Positions 16,723 to 24,900 of a DNA stretch of 45,513 nt are shown piece after piece. This stretch comes from an uncultured Victivallis sp. (lineage in GTDB: Bacteria; Verrucomicrobiota; Lentisphaeria; Victivallales; Victivallaceae). How positions within the stretch are numbered: position 1 is the stretch's first letter; each line of letters begins with the position of its first letter. Location: positions 1 to 45,513 of the forward strand of contig NZ_CALXSK010000031.1 in assembly GCF_944391105.1 (NCBI RefSeq). The letters are read 5' to 3'. Under the pieces are notes generated by a model that saw nothing but the letters and a program-made list of their open reading frames with translations, had not been told where the DNA came from and did no database searches. The position numbers were made by a program, and so were the translations under genes.

Positions 16723-16812
16723 GAAACGAAAAGTGGAATTTCTTTACGGTTTGTCAGGTTTCATCGGAAATTGGATATGTACCGGAAATATTGATTTTTT
16801 TTGAAATCAGAC

Positions 16813-16840
16813 TTGCAATTTCATTTTTTTGTGCCATATT
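16813..16840 (+). promoter_or_regulatory. Probable trp operon promoter
   Basis: TTGCAA (16813-16818) and CATATT (16835-16840) are 16 bases apart in an AT-rich stretch. Transcription from about 16847 would place the leader peptide start some 30 bases in. No TrpR-type operator is recognised. Confidence 0.45.
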
Positions 16841-16877
16841 TAAAAATAGTTTTTCATTATGGATTGAGGTTTTTATT

Positions 16878-16961
16878 TTGAAACGTCCGGCATACAAGCT
16901 TGTCAAGGGTTGGCGATGGCAGTGGCGAAAGCCCGCCATGGCTGTTTTTTGCGTGCGTTGA
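16878..16961 (+). CDS. trpL: Trp leader peptide (27 aa, three near-consecutive Trp codons)
   Basis: A short frame starting at TTG 16878 is preceded by GAGG at 16866-16869, 8 bases away, and stops at TGA 16959-16961. Its middle reads KGWRWQWRKP: three TGG codons (16911-16913, 16917-16919, 16923-16925) alternating with single Arg/Gln codons. KGW also occurs in E. coli TrpL (LKGWWRTS). It sits 160 bases ahead of trpE and is followed by RNA segments that can form mutually exclusive anti-terminator and terminator hairpins. The role is therefore ribosome stalling when charged tRNA-Trp is scarce. The non-ATG start is the least certain part; an ATT codon directly before it is the only other nearby option. 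Confidence 0.8.
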   Translation: MKRPAYKLVKGWRWQWRKPAMAVFCVR

Positions 16962-17077
16962 AGCCGGAGCAAGAGAGATTGTATCAGGGATAAAAGATAA
17001 CATAGATTCCGGCGGTTTGACGAACAGTGCCGGTTATGGCGGGTCCGATCATGTATGATTGCGGGCCCGCTTTTTTT
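16916..17077 (+). promoter_or_regulatory. Ribosome-mediated trp attenuator
   Basis: Three alternative pairings are visible. Segment 1:2: ATGGC (16916-16920) with GCCAT (16935-16939), closed inside by GGC-GAAA-GCC (16924-16933); this overlaps the Trp codons. Segment 2:3 (anti-terminator): 16931-16944 pairs continuously with 17031-17044, 14 bp including four G-U pairs. Segment 3:4 (terminator): 17039-17047 with 17062-17070. A ribosome stalled on the Trp codons would disrupt 1:2, free segment 2 to capture segment 3 and prevent termination. A ribosome that finishes the leader would let 1:2 and then 3:4 form. The logic is that of the enterobacterial trp leader. Confidence 0.8.
17039..17077 (+). 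terminator. Attenuator terminator hairpin of the trp leader
   Basis: GCGGGTCCG (17039-17047) pairs with CGGGCCCGC (17062-17070), nine pairs with one U-G, extended inside by ATC/GAT, and followed directly by seven T residues (17071-17077). It ends 43 bases before the trpE start codon. Confidence 0.85.
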
Positions 17078-17120
17078 GTGTCGAAATTTCAGAGAATCAC
17101 GGATAAAAGGAGAAATCGAA

Positions 17121-18590
17121 ATGCAGAGTTTTGAAGAATTCAGGGAGCTGGCGAAAGGCGCGAACCTCATTCCGGTGGTGGAGACGCTGATCGCTGATCT
17201 GGAGACGCCGGTTTCGGTGCTTGCGCGCCTGGCGGATGATGACAACGTCTTTCTGCTCGAAAGCGTCGAGGCGGGGGAGCGGTTCGGTCGATATTCGTTC
17301 CTCGGAGTGAATCCGCACGGGGTATTCACGGTCGAGAACGGCCGGGCGTATCTGACGGATGCCGCAGGGCGCCGGGAGCTGCCGATGCCGGACGGACCGT
17401 TCATGGCGCTCCGCGGAGTGTTGCAGGGAATTCAGGCCGCGACGGTGGAGGGACTTCCTCCGCTCTTCGGCGGCGCGGTCGGGTATCTCGATTACGAGAC
17501 GGTTCGGGAGTTCGAGACGCTGCCTGAACCGAAACCGGGCCTTGAAGGGCCGACCAGCGCGATGCTCATCACGGACGAGACGATCATCTTCGACAACGTG
17601 AAACATACGATGATGCTCTGCGTCTGCGTGCGCCCGGCGGAGTTCGAAACGCTCAAGGCCGCGTATGACCATGCGGTGACCCGGATCGCCGCACTCGCGG
17701 AACGGTTGCGCCGCCCGCCGGTCATCCGGCTCTCCGACCGTCCGGAAGCTCCGGAACTCATCTCGAACTGCGGTCGTGAGACATACATGGAAATGGTCCG
17801 GAAGGCGCGGAAGCACATCTATGATGGAGATATCATTCAGGTTGTTCTTTCCCAGAAGTTTACGGCGGAGAATTCCATTCCTCCGCTCCAGTTGTACCGG
17901 GCGCTGCGCATGGTGAATCCGTCACCGTACACGTTTTATCTGAAGATCGGCGGCAGAATCCTGATCGGCTCCTCGCCGGAGACGCTCTGCAAGCTCGACA
18001 ACGGCAATGCGATTCTGCGCCCGATCGCCGGAACCCGGCCGCGCGGGAAGAATCGGGAGGAGGACATGGCGCTCTCAGACGAACTTCTGCGTGACGAGAA
18101 GGAACGCGCTGAACACCTGATGCTGGTCGATCTCGCCCGCAACGACCTCGGCAGGGTCGCGCTTCCCGGCAGCGTTCAGGTCAAAGACTTCATGACGGTG
18201 GAACGTTATTCCCATGTGATGCACCTGGTTACGACGGTTGAGGCGTTGCTGCGGGAGGGGTGTGATGCGTTCGATCTCGTGCGGTCGGCGTTTCCCGCCG
18301 GGACGCTCTCCGGTGCGCCGAAGATCCGGGCGATGGAGATCATCCGCGACCTTGAACCGGCTCCGCGCGGATTGTACGGTGGCGCGGTTGGTTACTTCAG
18401 CTACACCGGGAACATGGATCTGGCGATCACGATCCGCACAATCATCCTCGACGGCAGGAAGATGGAGATCCAGGCCGGAGCCGGAATTGTCTACGATTCC
18501 GATCCCGCCGCGGAATACCAGGAAACCTGCAACAAAGCCGCCGCCATGTTGAAATCGATCCGGCTTGCCGCCGCGAATCTTGAACTTTGA
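17121..18590 (+). CDS. trpE: Anthranilate synthase component I
   Basis: TrpE makes anthranilate from chorismate using ammonia supplied by TrpG, the first step of tryptophan synthesis. The 489-residue product has the N-terminal feedback site with FLLESVEAGERFGRYSFLG (the LLES tryptophan-binding motif). Its catalytic chorismate-binding motifs are IIQVVLSQKFTAEN, GSSPETLCKL, PIAGTRPRGKNREEDMALSD, LMLVDLARNDLGRVALPGSV and FPAGTLSGAPKIRAMEIIRD. The start at 17121 follows AAAGGAGAAA; a longer frame begins inside the attenuator and is rejected. Regulation is by the upstream attenuator and, by family knowledge, by Trp inhibition through LLES. It ends 17 bases before trpG. Confidence 0.97.
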   Translation: MQSFEEFRELAKGANLIPVVETLIADLETPVSVLARLADDDNVFLLESVEAGERFGRYSFLGVNPHGVFTVENGRAYLTDAAGRRELPMPDGPFMALRGVLQGIQAATVEGLPPLFGGAVGYLDYETVREFETLPEPKPGLEGPTSAMLITDETIIFDNVKHTMMLCVCVRPAEFETLKAAYDHAVTRIAALAERLRRPPVIRLSDRPEAPELISNCGRETYMEMVRKARKHIYDGDIIQVVLSQKFTAENSIPPLQLYRALRMVNPSPYTFYLKIGGRILIGSSPETLCKLDNGNAILRPIAGTRPRGKNREEDMALSDELLRDEKERAEHLMLVDLARNDLGRVALPGSVQVKDFMTVERYSHVMHLVTTVEALLREGCDAFDLVRSAFPAGTLSGAPKIRAMEIIRDLEPAPRGLYGGAVGYFSYTGNMDLAITIRTIILDGRKMEIQAGAGIVYDSDPAAEYQETCNKAAAMLKSIRLAAANLEL

Positions 18591-18607
18591 TTGAGAGAGG
18601 TGAGATC

Positions 18608-19201
18608 ATGATTCTGATGCTTGATAATTTTGATTCGTTCACATACAATCTTGTGCAGTATCTCCAGCAGCTTGGTGCCGAAGTCGAAGTCCGTCGCAAC
18701 AATGCGATCACGCCGGAGGCGGCGCTCGCGATGCGCCCGGAATCGATTGTTCTTTCACCCGGTCCCGGTCGTCCCGCCGAGGCCGGGATCATGCCGGAGT
18801 TGATTCACCGGGCGGTCGAGGCCGGAATCCCGCTGCTCGGAGTCTGCCTCGGTCATCAGGCGATCGGCGAGGCATTCGGCATGAAGCTGGTGAATGCCGG
18901 ACGCATTATGCACGGAAAGGTTTCCGAAATCACGCATGACGGCAAAGGTTTGTTCCGGGGACTTCCACAGAAAGTCAAAGTGGTTCGTTACCATTCCCTG
19001 GCGCTTGCGGAAGATACGCTGCCGCCGGAGCTGGAGATCACCGCGCGCAGCGAGGACGGGGAGGTCATGGGAATCCGCCACAAAACGCTTCCCGTTGAGG
19101 GGATTCAGTATCACCCCGAGTCCATTCTGACCACGACCGGGAAACGGCAGCTCGCGAATTTTCTTGATCTGGTCGCGGAATATCGGCGCGGCAGGAGGTG
19201 A
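18608..19201 (+). CDS. trpG: Anthranilate synthase component II (glutamine amidotransferase)
   Basis: TrpG hydrolyses glutamine and channels ammonia to TrpE. This 197-residue class I amidotransferase begins MILMLDNFDSFTYNLVQYL, has the oxyanion motif LSPGPGRPAEAG, the nucleophile in LLGVCLGHQAIGEAFG (Cys80), and the His/Glu pair in GIQYHPESILTT. It is free-standing, not fused to TrpD as in enteric bacteria. In many bacteria the same subunit also serves PabB; no pab genes are here. It starts 17 bases after trpE with GAGAGGTGAG upstream, and is followed after 3 bases by trpD. Confidence 0.97.
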   Translation: MILMLDNFDSFTYNLVQYLQQLGAEVEVRRNNAITPEAALAMRPESIVLSPGPGRPAEAGIMPELIHRAVEAGIPLLGVCLGHQAIGEAFGMKLVNAGRIMHGKVSEITHDGKGLFRGLPQKVKVVRYHSLALAEDTLPPELEITARSEDGEVMGIRHKTLPVEGIQYHPESILTTTGKRQLANFLDLVAEYRRGRR

Positions 19202-19204
19202 AAA

Positions 19205-20227
19205 ATGCTGACGCGTTATCTTGATAAACTATTTCGCAGGAGAGACCTTGCTCCGGCGGAGATGGAGGAGGCGCTGCGGATCGTGACGGGCGGGGAAGTG
19301 CCGCATTCGCAGATCGGTGCTTTTCTGGCCGCACTGCGGATGAAAGGCGTTTCCTGCTCCGAACTGGTCGGGGCGGCCCGCATGCTGCGGCGCGCGGCGG
19401 CGTTCATCGACTGTGGACAGCGTGAAGTCGTCGATGTGGTTGGAACCGGCGGCGACGGCTCCAACAGTTTCAACATCTCGACTACAAGCGCATTTGTGGC
19501 CGCCGGCGCGGGGGTGACGGTCGCCAAACACGGCAATCGCGCCGCATCGAGCCGCTGCGGTTCGGCCGACGTGCTTGCGGCGCTCGGATACAATCTCGAT
19601 GCGCCGGTTCCGGTCATTGAACAGGAGATCGTCGAAAACGGAATCGGTTTCCTTTACGCGGCGAAACTGCATCCGGTGCTCGCGAATGTGGCGGTGATCC
19701 GGCGCGAACTGCGAATCCGCACCGTGTTCAATATGCTCGGGCCGTTGTGCAACCCCGCCGGCGCGAAGGCGATGGTGCTCGGCGTTTACGCACCGGAGCT
19801 GACCGAGCTTTTCGCTTCGGCGCTGCTCGAACTCGGTGTCCGGCATGCGCTGGTCGTGCACGGCATGGAGGGCATTGACGAGATCAGCTGTTGCGGTCCG
19901 ACCAGAGTCTCTGAGCTGCGGGATGGCGAGATCCGCACGCGCGAACTTCTTCCGGAACTGTTGATCGGCGAAAGTTACGACCCCGCCGAGATTGTCGGCG
20001 GTACTCCGGAGGAGAATGCCGGGATCCTCCGCTCGGTGCTGGACGGTACAAACCATGGCGGACCGCGCGCTTCCGTGCTGTTGAACGCCGGTGCGGCCAT
20101 CTACGTCGCCGGTGCGGCTCCGACCCTGAAAGAAGGCATTGCACTGGCTGAACGTTCTCTCGACTCCGGCGCGGCATTGCGTAAACTGGACCAACTCATT
20201 GAGGCGAGTCATGGAAAAGGTGCTTGA
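19205..20227 (+). CDS. trpD: Anthranilate phosphoribosyltransferase
   Basis: TrpD joins anthranilate to PRPP. The 340-residue product is full length and has the PRPP/Mg motifs VVGTGGDGSNSFNISTTSAF and VAKHGNRAASSRCGSADVLA, followed by FLYAAKLHPVLANVAVIRRE and TVFNMLGPLCNPAGAKAMVL. All expected motifs are intact. The gene is in third place of the operon, three bases after trpG, and overlaps trpC by 17 bases, pointing to translational coupling. Confidence 0.97.
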   Translation: MLTRYLDKLFRRRDLAPAEMEEALRIVTGGEVPHSQIGAFLAALRMKGVSCSELVGAARMLRRAAAFIDCGQREVVDVVGTGGDGSNSFNISTTSAFVAAGAGVTVAKHGNRAASSRCGSADVLAALGYNLDAPVPVIEQEIVENGIGFLYAAKLHPVLANVAVIRRELRIRTVFNMLGPLCNPAGAKAMVLGVYAPELTELFASALLELGVRHALVVHGMEGIDEISCCGPTRVSELRDGEIRTRELLPELLIGESYDPAEIVGGTPEENAGILRSVLDGTNHGGPRASVLLNAGAAIYVAGAAPTLKEGIALAERSLDSGAALRKLDQLIEASHGKGA

Positions 20228-20990
20228 TACGATCGTGGCGAAGAGCCGAATCGAACTCGAAGAGAAGAAGAAGCGCATTCCCGCCTCCCGGCTCGAAACG
20301 CGGCTCGGTACGCTCCCTGAGCCGCTCGGATTTGAATCCGCCCTCAGGCGGCCCGGTGCACGGGTGATTGCGGAACTCAAAAGCGCCTCTCCATCGAAGG
20401 GAGTGATCCGGCCGCATCTCGATATCGAGATGCTCGCGCCGGAACTCGAAGACGCCGGAGCGGCGGCCCTCTCCGTGCTGACGGAGCGCAACTATTTCGC
20501 CGGATCGCTCGAAAATCTGGAACGGGCGCGGAGATGTGTTCATATTCCATTGCTGCGCAAGGACTTCATCTATGATGAGTACCAGATTCTCGAGGCGCGT
20601 GTATACGGGGCGGATGCGATTCTGCTGATCGCGGCGATGCTGACCGTTGCGGAATTCCGGCGCCTGTACGCGTTTGCGCGTTCGCTCGGGCTCGACGTTC
20701 TCTGCGAAGCCCATACGGCGGAAGAACTTTCGATGCTGCTCGAAAACGGTGCTGTCATCGTTGGCGTGAATGCCCGCAACCTCTCGACCTTCGAGACGAG
20801 CCTTGAACTTTCGGGTTCGCTGATCCGGAGGATTCCGGCGGAAAAACTCGCCGTCGCCGAGAGTGCGATTCGGAGCCGTGAGGATTTGATGACTCTTCAA
20901 CAACTTGGAGCCAAAGCGTTTCTGATTGGAGAGACGCTGATGCGTTCCGAACATCCGGGAGAAACACTGTGCGAACTTCTGTCAAAGTGA
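20211..20990 (+). CDS. trpC: Indole-3-glycerol phosphate synthase
   Basis: TrpC closes the indole ring from carboxyphenylamino-deoxyribulose-phosphate. The 259-residue TIM barrel begins MEKVLDTIVAKSRIELEEKK and has RVIAELKSASPSKGVIRPH (catalytic Lys/Ser), LSVLTERNYFAGSLENLERA, IPLLRKDFIYDEYQILEARV, GVNARNLSTFETSLELSG and VAESAIRSREDL. It is mono-functional, with TrpF separate. The frame's first ATG (20139) lies deep in trpD; the start at 20211 gives the normal N-terminus and a 17-base overlap with trpD. Its end overlaps trpF by 22 bases. Confidence 0.96.
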   Translation: MEKVLDTIVAKSRIELEEKKKRIPASRLETRLGTLPEPLGFESALRRPGARVIAELKSASPSKGVIRPHLDIEMLAPELEDAGAAALSVLTERNYFAGSLENLERARRCVHIPLLRKDFIYDEYQILEARVYGADAILLIAAMLTVAEFRRLYAFARSLGLDVLCEAHTAEELSMLLENGAVIVGVNARNLSTFETSLELSGSLIRRIPAEKLAVAESAIRSREDLMTLQQLGAKAFLIGETLMRSEHPGETLCELLSK

Positions 20991-21556
20991 AGATCTGCGG
21001 CTTGACCCGGCGTTGTGATGTCGAGTGTGCGGTTGCCGCAGGCGCGGACTATGTCGGATTCGTACTCGTTCCGAGTTCGAAACGATTTGTCCCGCCGGAA
21101 CGGCGGCGCGAACTCATTGCGGATCTTCCCGCAAGTGTTCGGAGCGTTGCTGTGGTCGCCGATCCGACGGAACAGGAAGTTTCAGAAATTCGGAAGTTGT
21201 TCGACATCATTCAGTTTCATGGTCATGAGCCGCCCTCCGTCGCGGACGGGACGCACAGTTGGAAAGCTCTTCCGGCGTCGACGGCGCCTGAGCGGTTTTT
21301 CGAGTACCGTGTTGAGCATTTCGTCGTCGACTCCGACTGCGGCGGCTCGGGGCGCTGCTGCGACTGGCATCGCGCGGCGCTCGCGGCGGAGCGATATGAG
21401 ATCCTGCTCGCCGGAGGGCTTTCTCCGGAGAACGTCGCCGACGCAATCAGGCAGGTAAAACCCTGGGGGGTCGATGTCTCCGGTGGCGTCGAACTCTCCC
21501 CGGGAATCAAATCAAGAGAAAAAATACAACATTTTATCGAGGAAGCAAAATCATGA
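20969..21556 (+). CDS. trpF: Phosphoribosylanthranilate isomerase
   Basis: TrpF isomerises phosphoribosylanthranilate. The 195-residue TIM barrel has the hallmark [20 protein letters not shown] near the N-terminus, with the catalytic Cys, then [32 protein letters not shown], and the phosphate-binding end [20 protein letters not shown]. The GTG at 20969 is preceded by GGGAG at good spacing; a second GTG at 20987, overlapping the trpC stop as GTGA, would give the shorter MKICG start and cannot be excluded. Its stop overlaps the trpB ATG (ATGA). Confidence 0.95.
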   Translation: MRTSVKVKICGLTRRCDVECAVAAGADYVGFVLVPSSKRFVPPERRRELIADLPASVRSVAVVADPTEQEVSEIRKLFDIIQFHGHEPPSVADGTHSWKALPASTAPERFFEYRVEHFVVDSDCGGSGRCCDWHRAALAAERYEILLAGGLSPENVADAIRQVKPWGVDVSGGVELSPGIKSREKIQHFIEEAKS

Positions 21557-22731
21557 ACTCACATTACGGAATTTACGGCGGCCAGTACATCGCCGAAACC
21601 CTCATGCCGACCCTGATCGAGCTTGAGAAAGAGTACCTGAAGGCGAAAGACGATCCCGCGTTTCAGGCCGAATATCGCGAACTCCTCGCCGATTACGTCG
21701 GGCGCGAGTCGCCGCTCTATTACGCAAAACGGCTCTCCGAGTCGCTCGGAGGAGCCCGTATCTATCTGAAACGGGAAGACTTGAACCATACCGGAGCGCA
21801 CAAGATCAACAATACGATCGGGCAGGCATTGCTCGCCCGGCGCATGGGCAAGACACGGCTCATCGCCGAGACCGGTGCCGGAATGCACGGCGTCGGAACC
21901 GCGACCGTCGCGGCGCTCTTCGGAATGGAGTGCGACGTCTTCATGGGCGCTGTCGACGTCGCCCGTCAGGCGCCGAATGTCGAACGGATGAAAACGCTCG
22001 GAGCCCGGGTCATCTCCGTCGAATCCGGTTCCGCCACGCTGAAGGATGCGATGAACGAGGCGATCCGCAACTGGGTCGCCACCGCAGAAAACACCTTTTA
22101 CGTGATCGGCACGGTGGCCGGACCGCACCCGTATCCGGCGATCGTTCGTGATTTTCAGTCCGTGATCGGAACGGAGAGCCGTCGCCAGATCCTCGAAAAA
22201 CGCGGGAAACTTCCGGCGGAAGTCCTCGCCTGCGTCGGCGGCGGCAGCAATGCGATCGGCATGTTCTCCGCTTTTCTCAACGATCCTGAGGTCAAACTCA
22301 CCGGCGTCGAGGCCGGAGGGGAGGGGATCGAAACCGGGAAGCATGCCGCCAGCATCGGCGGTGGCCGCGTCGGCGTTCTGCACGGCTGCAAAACCTATCT
22401 GCTCCAGACGCCCGATGGTCAGATCGTCGAAGCGTACTCGGTGTCTGCCGGGCTCGATTATCCCGGCGTCGGCCCGGAACACAGCTACCTTGCAGATTCC
22501 GGACGCGTAAAATATGTCGCGATCAACGACGACGAAGCCGTCGCCGCTTTCGATACACTTTCACGTCTTGAAGGAATCATCCCCGCGCTCGAATCGAGTC
22601 ACGCGCTCGCTCAGGCGATCAAGGTCGCGAAAAACTATTCGCCTGATGAGTCGATCATCGTCTGTCTCTCGGGCCGTGGCGACAAGGATATGGACAATAT
22701 TGCAAAATACAAGAAAAGCCGGGAGAAATAA
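21553..22731 (+). CDS. trpB: Tryptophan synthase beta chain
   Basis: TrpB condenses indole with serine using PLP. The 392-residue protein has [20 protein letters not shown] at the N-terminus, the PLP lysine in [58 protein letters not shown] and the PLP phosphate loop [33 protein letters not shown] and [13 protein letters not shown] complete the TrpB1-type set. It follows trpF with a four-base overlap and precedes trpA by three bases, the usual coupled alpha/beta arrangement. Confidence 0.97.
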   Translation: MNSHYGIYGGQYIAETLMPTLIELEKEYLKAKDDPAFQAEYRELLADYVGRESPLYYAKRLSESLGGARIYLKREDLNHTGAHKINNTIGQALLARRMGKTRLIAETGAGMHGVGTATVAALFGMECDVFMGAVDVARQAPNVERMKTLGARVISVESGSATLKDAMNEAIRNWVATAENTFYVIGTVAGPHPYPAIVRDFQSVIGTESRRQILEKRGKLPAEVLACVGGGSNAIGMFSAFLNDPEVKLTGVEAGGEGIETGKHAASIGGGRVGVLHGCKTYLLQTPDGQIVEAYSVSAGLDYPGVGPEHSYLADSGRVKYVAINDDEAVAAFDTLSRLEGIIPALESSHALAQAIKVAKNYSPDESIIVCLSGRGDKDMDNIAKYKKSREK

Positions 22732-22734
22732 ATC

Positions 22735-23520
22735 ATGGAATCACGCATCAACCGCTGTTTGAACCGTTGCCGCGCTGAACAACGCAGCGCACTTGTCGTT
22801 TACGCCACCGTCGGCTGTCCCACGCCGGAGGAGAGCGAAATCCTCATCCACCGCCTGATCGATGCAGGTGCGGATATGATCGAGCTCGGCGTTCCGTTTT
22901 CCGACCCGATGGCCGACGGCCCGGTGATTCAACGAGCCGGACAGGTCGCGCTGAAGGCCGGTACCACTCTTCCGGAAATTCTCAGAATCGCCGGGCGAAT
23001 CCGTGCGGCCCATCCGGAGACGCCGCTCGTGCTCTTCTCCTATTACAATGTGTTGCTGAATCACGGGCTGGATCGTCTCGGCGCGGATCTGAAAGCCGCC
23101 GGCGTCGATGGGGTGCTCGTTGTCGACCTTCCGCTGGAGGAGCGGGGCGAAATCATTCCGATGTGTGATAAATACGGAATCGAACTCATTCCTCTGGTTT
23201 CACCGGCAACTTCACCGGAACGCGCCGCGAAAATCGCGGAAGGATGCAGCGGTTTTGTCTACTGCATCACGGTCCGCGGCGTCACCGGAGTGCGCAGTTC
23301 ACTGCCGCCGGAACTCGCCCTGGAACTGGAAGCCGCGAAACAGGCGTGCCGTCTCCCGGTGGCGGCCGGATTCGGAATCTCAACCCCCGAAATGGCAAGG
23401 GAGGTTTCCGCGCACGCAGATGCCGTCGTTGTCGGGAGCGCCATGGTCGGGACATTGCTCGACCACGGCGCCGATGCAGCCGTTTCGCTCATCGGTTCCA
23501 TCGCAGGCGGAATGCGTTAG
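22735..23520 (+). CDS. trpA: Tryptophan synthase alpha chain
   Basis: TrpA cleaves indole-3-glycerol phosphate and passes indole to TrpB. The 261-residue TIM barrel has MIELGVPFSDPMADGPVIQR (catalytic Glu and Asp region), LLNHGLDRLGADLKAAGVDG, PLVSPATSPERAAKIAEGCS, VRGVTGVRSSLPPEL and VAAGFGISTPEMAREVSAHA. It is the last gene of the operon. Its TAG stop overlaps the TAA stop of the convergent xseB gene by four bases (23517-23520), and no terminator is visible in the shared end, so the two transcripts probably overlap as antisense RNA. Confidence 0.96.
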   Translation: MESRINRCLNRCRAEQRSALVVYATVGCPTPEESEILIHRLIDAGADMIELGVPFSDPMADGPVIQRAGQVALKAGTTLPEILRIAGRIRAAHPETPLVLFSYYNVLLNHGLDRLGADLKAAGVDGVLVVDLPLEERGEIIPMCDKYGIELIPLVSPATSPERAAKIAEGCSGFVYCITVRGVTGVRSSLPPELALELEAAKQACRLPVAAGFGISTPEMAREVSAHADAVVVGSAMVGTLLDHGADAAVSLIGSIAGGMR

Positions 23521-23864
23521 AACGGCAGCTCTTCTCCCGCCGGAGTGTCCGGCGCGGAGGAGGGGGGCGGCTCCGGCGCATTGCGGACGGGGGAGGGGAC
23601 GTCCGACTCGAAGTCGGTCCACTGCCCCTGTCCGCCGTCGTCGCGGGTCAGAAGTTCGATCTTACGTTCGAGTTTATCGAGCTTCGCACGGCAGGCGCGA
23701 GCAAGTTCGCTTCCCGCTTCGAAGTTCTTCATGAGTTCCTCGAGCGGCAGGCGTCCCGTCTCCATTCTGGCAACGAGGGTTTCGAGTTTCTCCAGCGCCT
23801 GCTCGAACGGCATTGCCGCGAGTTCTTCGCTCGAAAATTTTTCCATGCAGTCTGATTCCGCCAT
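23517..23864 (-). CDS. xseB: Exodeoxyribonuclease VII small subunit
   Basis: XseB is the small subunit of the nuclease that trims single-stranded DNA ends. Its core is the short helical hairpin MPFEQALEKLETLVARMETG, followed by RLPLEELMKNFEAGSELARA, the family signature (FExALxxLExIVxxLExGxLxLEExxxxYExG). The residue ~75-115 tail is Pro/Ser/acidic and low in complexity, which is unusually long for the family. Either ATG 23864 (115 residues, used here) or ATG 23846 could start translation. It begins 2 bases after the esterase stop, so the two are co-transcribed. The large subunit gene xseA is not in the window. Confidence 0.88.
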   Translation of the reverse strand: MAESDCMEKFSSEELAAMPFEQALEKLETLVARMETGRLPLEELMKNFEAGSELARACRAKLDKLERKIELLTRDDGGQGQWTDFESDVPSPVRNAPEPPPSSAPDTPAGEELPF

Positions 23865-23865
23865 T

Positions 23866-24831
23866 CTACTGCAGCATCTCCAACATGTACTGGAATATGA
23901 GATCGCCGTTGCCGGGCAGCCACTCATGGCCGAAGTCCGGGTAGAACACATGTTCTTTCCTGGAAGTGATCTTGTTGTACGCCGCGAACTGAGTCGACGG
24001 CGGGCAGACCGTGTCCATGAGACCGGTCACCATCAGAATTTGGCAGCGGATGCGCGGCGCGAGATTCTGCACGTCGATATACCCGAGACGCTCGAAAAAC
24101 TCCTCCTCGCGGGCATGGGTCGGATCGAACTGGCGGAAATAATATTGCAATTCCTCATAAGCGGCCTTGGCCAGATCCATGTTCCAGACCCGCCGGTAGT
24201 CCGAGAGAAACGGAAACACCGCACACGCCCGGTTCAGTTCCGGAACGAGCCCGGCACAGGCGAGCGTCAAGCCGCCGCCCTGCGAGCCGCCCATCGCGCC
24301 GACCCGGGTTTCATCGACATCGTCCATCGCCATGACGAGACGGGTCAGCCGCACCGTGTCGAGATAGATGTTGCGGAACAGCAGCTTCTTCGGATCGGGA
24401 TCATCCACACCGCGGATGATGTGCCCGCGCAGCGTCGTTCCTTTGATCGGGGTCATGTCCTGCGAAAGACCGCCTTGGCCGCGCACGTCAAGAGCGGCAA
24501 CCGTGAAGCCCGCGCTGACAAAATTGAGTTTGTCACTCCAGTCGCCCGAGTTGGCGGAGTAGCCGTGGAACTGCACGACCGCCGGATGTTTGCCGGATGC
24601 CTTCGCCGGCCGCAGCAGCTTGGCGTAAACCCGTGCTCCGCCGGTCCCGGTGAACCAGAGGTCGAAACATTCGGCGTTCGGCGACTGAAATTTCGCCGGA
24701 GTCAGCTCCAGTTCCGGCGGCGTTGCATCAAGCTCCGCAAGCGATTCCGCCCAGTAGCGGTCGAAATCCTTTGGAAGGGGAGAGCTGCCGAGATAAGTTT
24801 TCATTTCGGCCAACGGCATATCGATCAACAT
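23866..24831 (-). CDS. CE7-family acetyl xylan esterase / cephalosporin-C deacetylase
   Basis: The 321-residue alpha/beta hydrolase matches the CE7 (AXE1) family, which removes acetyl groups from short xylo-oligosaccharides and similar small substrates inside the cell. The N-terminus (MPLAEMKTYLGSSPLPKDFD) and the RGQGGLSQD loop are characteristic. The catalytic triad is Ser183 in GGSQGGG, Asp273 in GLMDTVCPPST and His302 in DFGHEW, at nearly the same positions as in known CE7 enzymes. There is no signal peptide. It precedes xseB and follows the sialate O-acetylesterase gene, so two deacetylating enzymes are side by side. AAGGAA serves as ribosome site. Confidence 0.93.
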   Translation of the reverse strand: MLIDMPLAEMKTYLGSSPLPKDFDRYWAESLAELDATPPELELTPAKFQSPNAECFDLWFTGTGGARVYAKLLRPAKASGKHPAVVQFHGYSANSGDWSDKLNFVSAGFTVAALDVRGQGGLSQDMTPIKGTTLRGHIIRGVDDPDPKKLLFRNIYLDTVRLTRLVMAMDDVDETRVGAMGGSQGGGLTLACAGLVPELNRACAVFPFLSDYRRVWNMDLAKAAYEELQYYFRQFDPTHAREEEFFERLGYIDVQNLAPRIRCQILMVTGLMDTVCPPSTQFAAYNKITSRKEHVFYPDFGHEWLPGNGDLIFQYMLEMLQ

Positions 24832-24900
24832 GATGCAATTCCTTTTCGTTGTTGAAACAGGGGAACGGAATCCGACCGTTCCTCATGATGTGTTTCCCGC

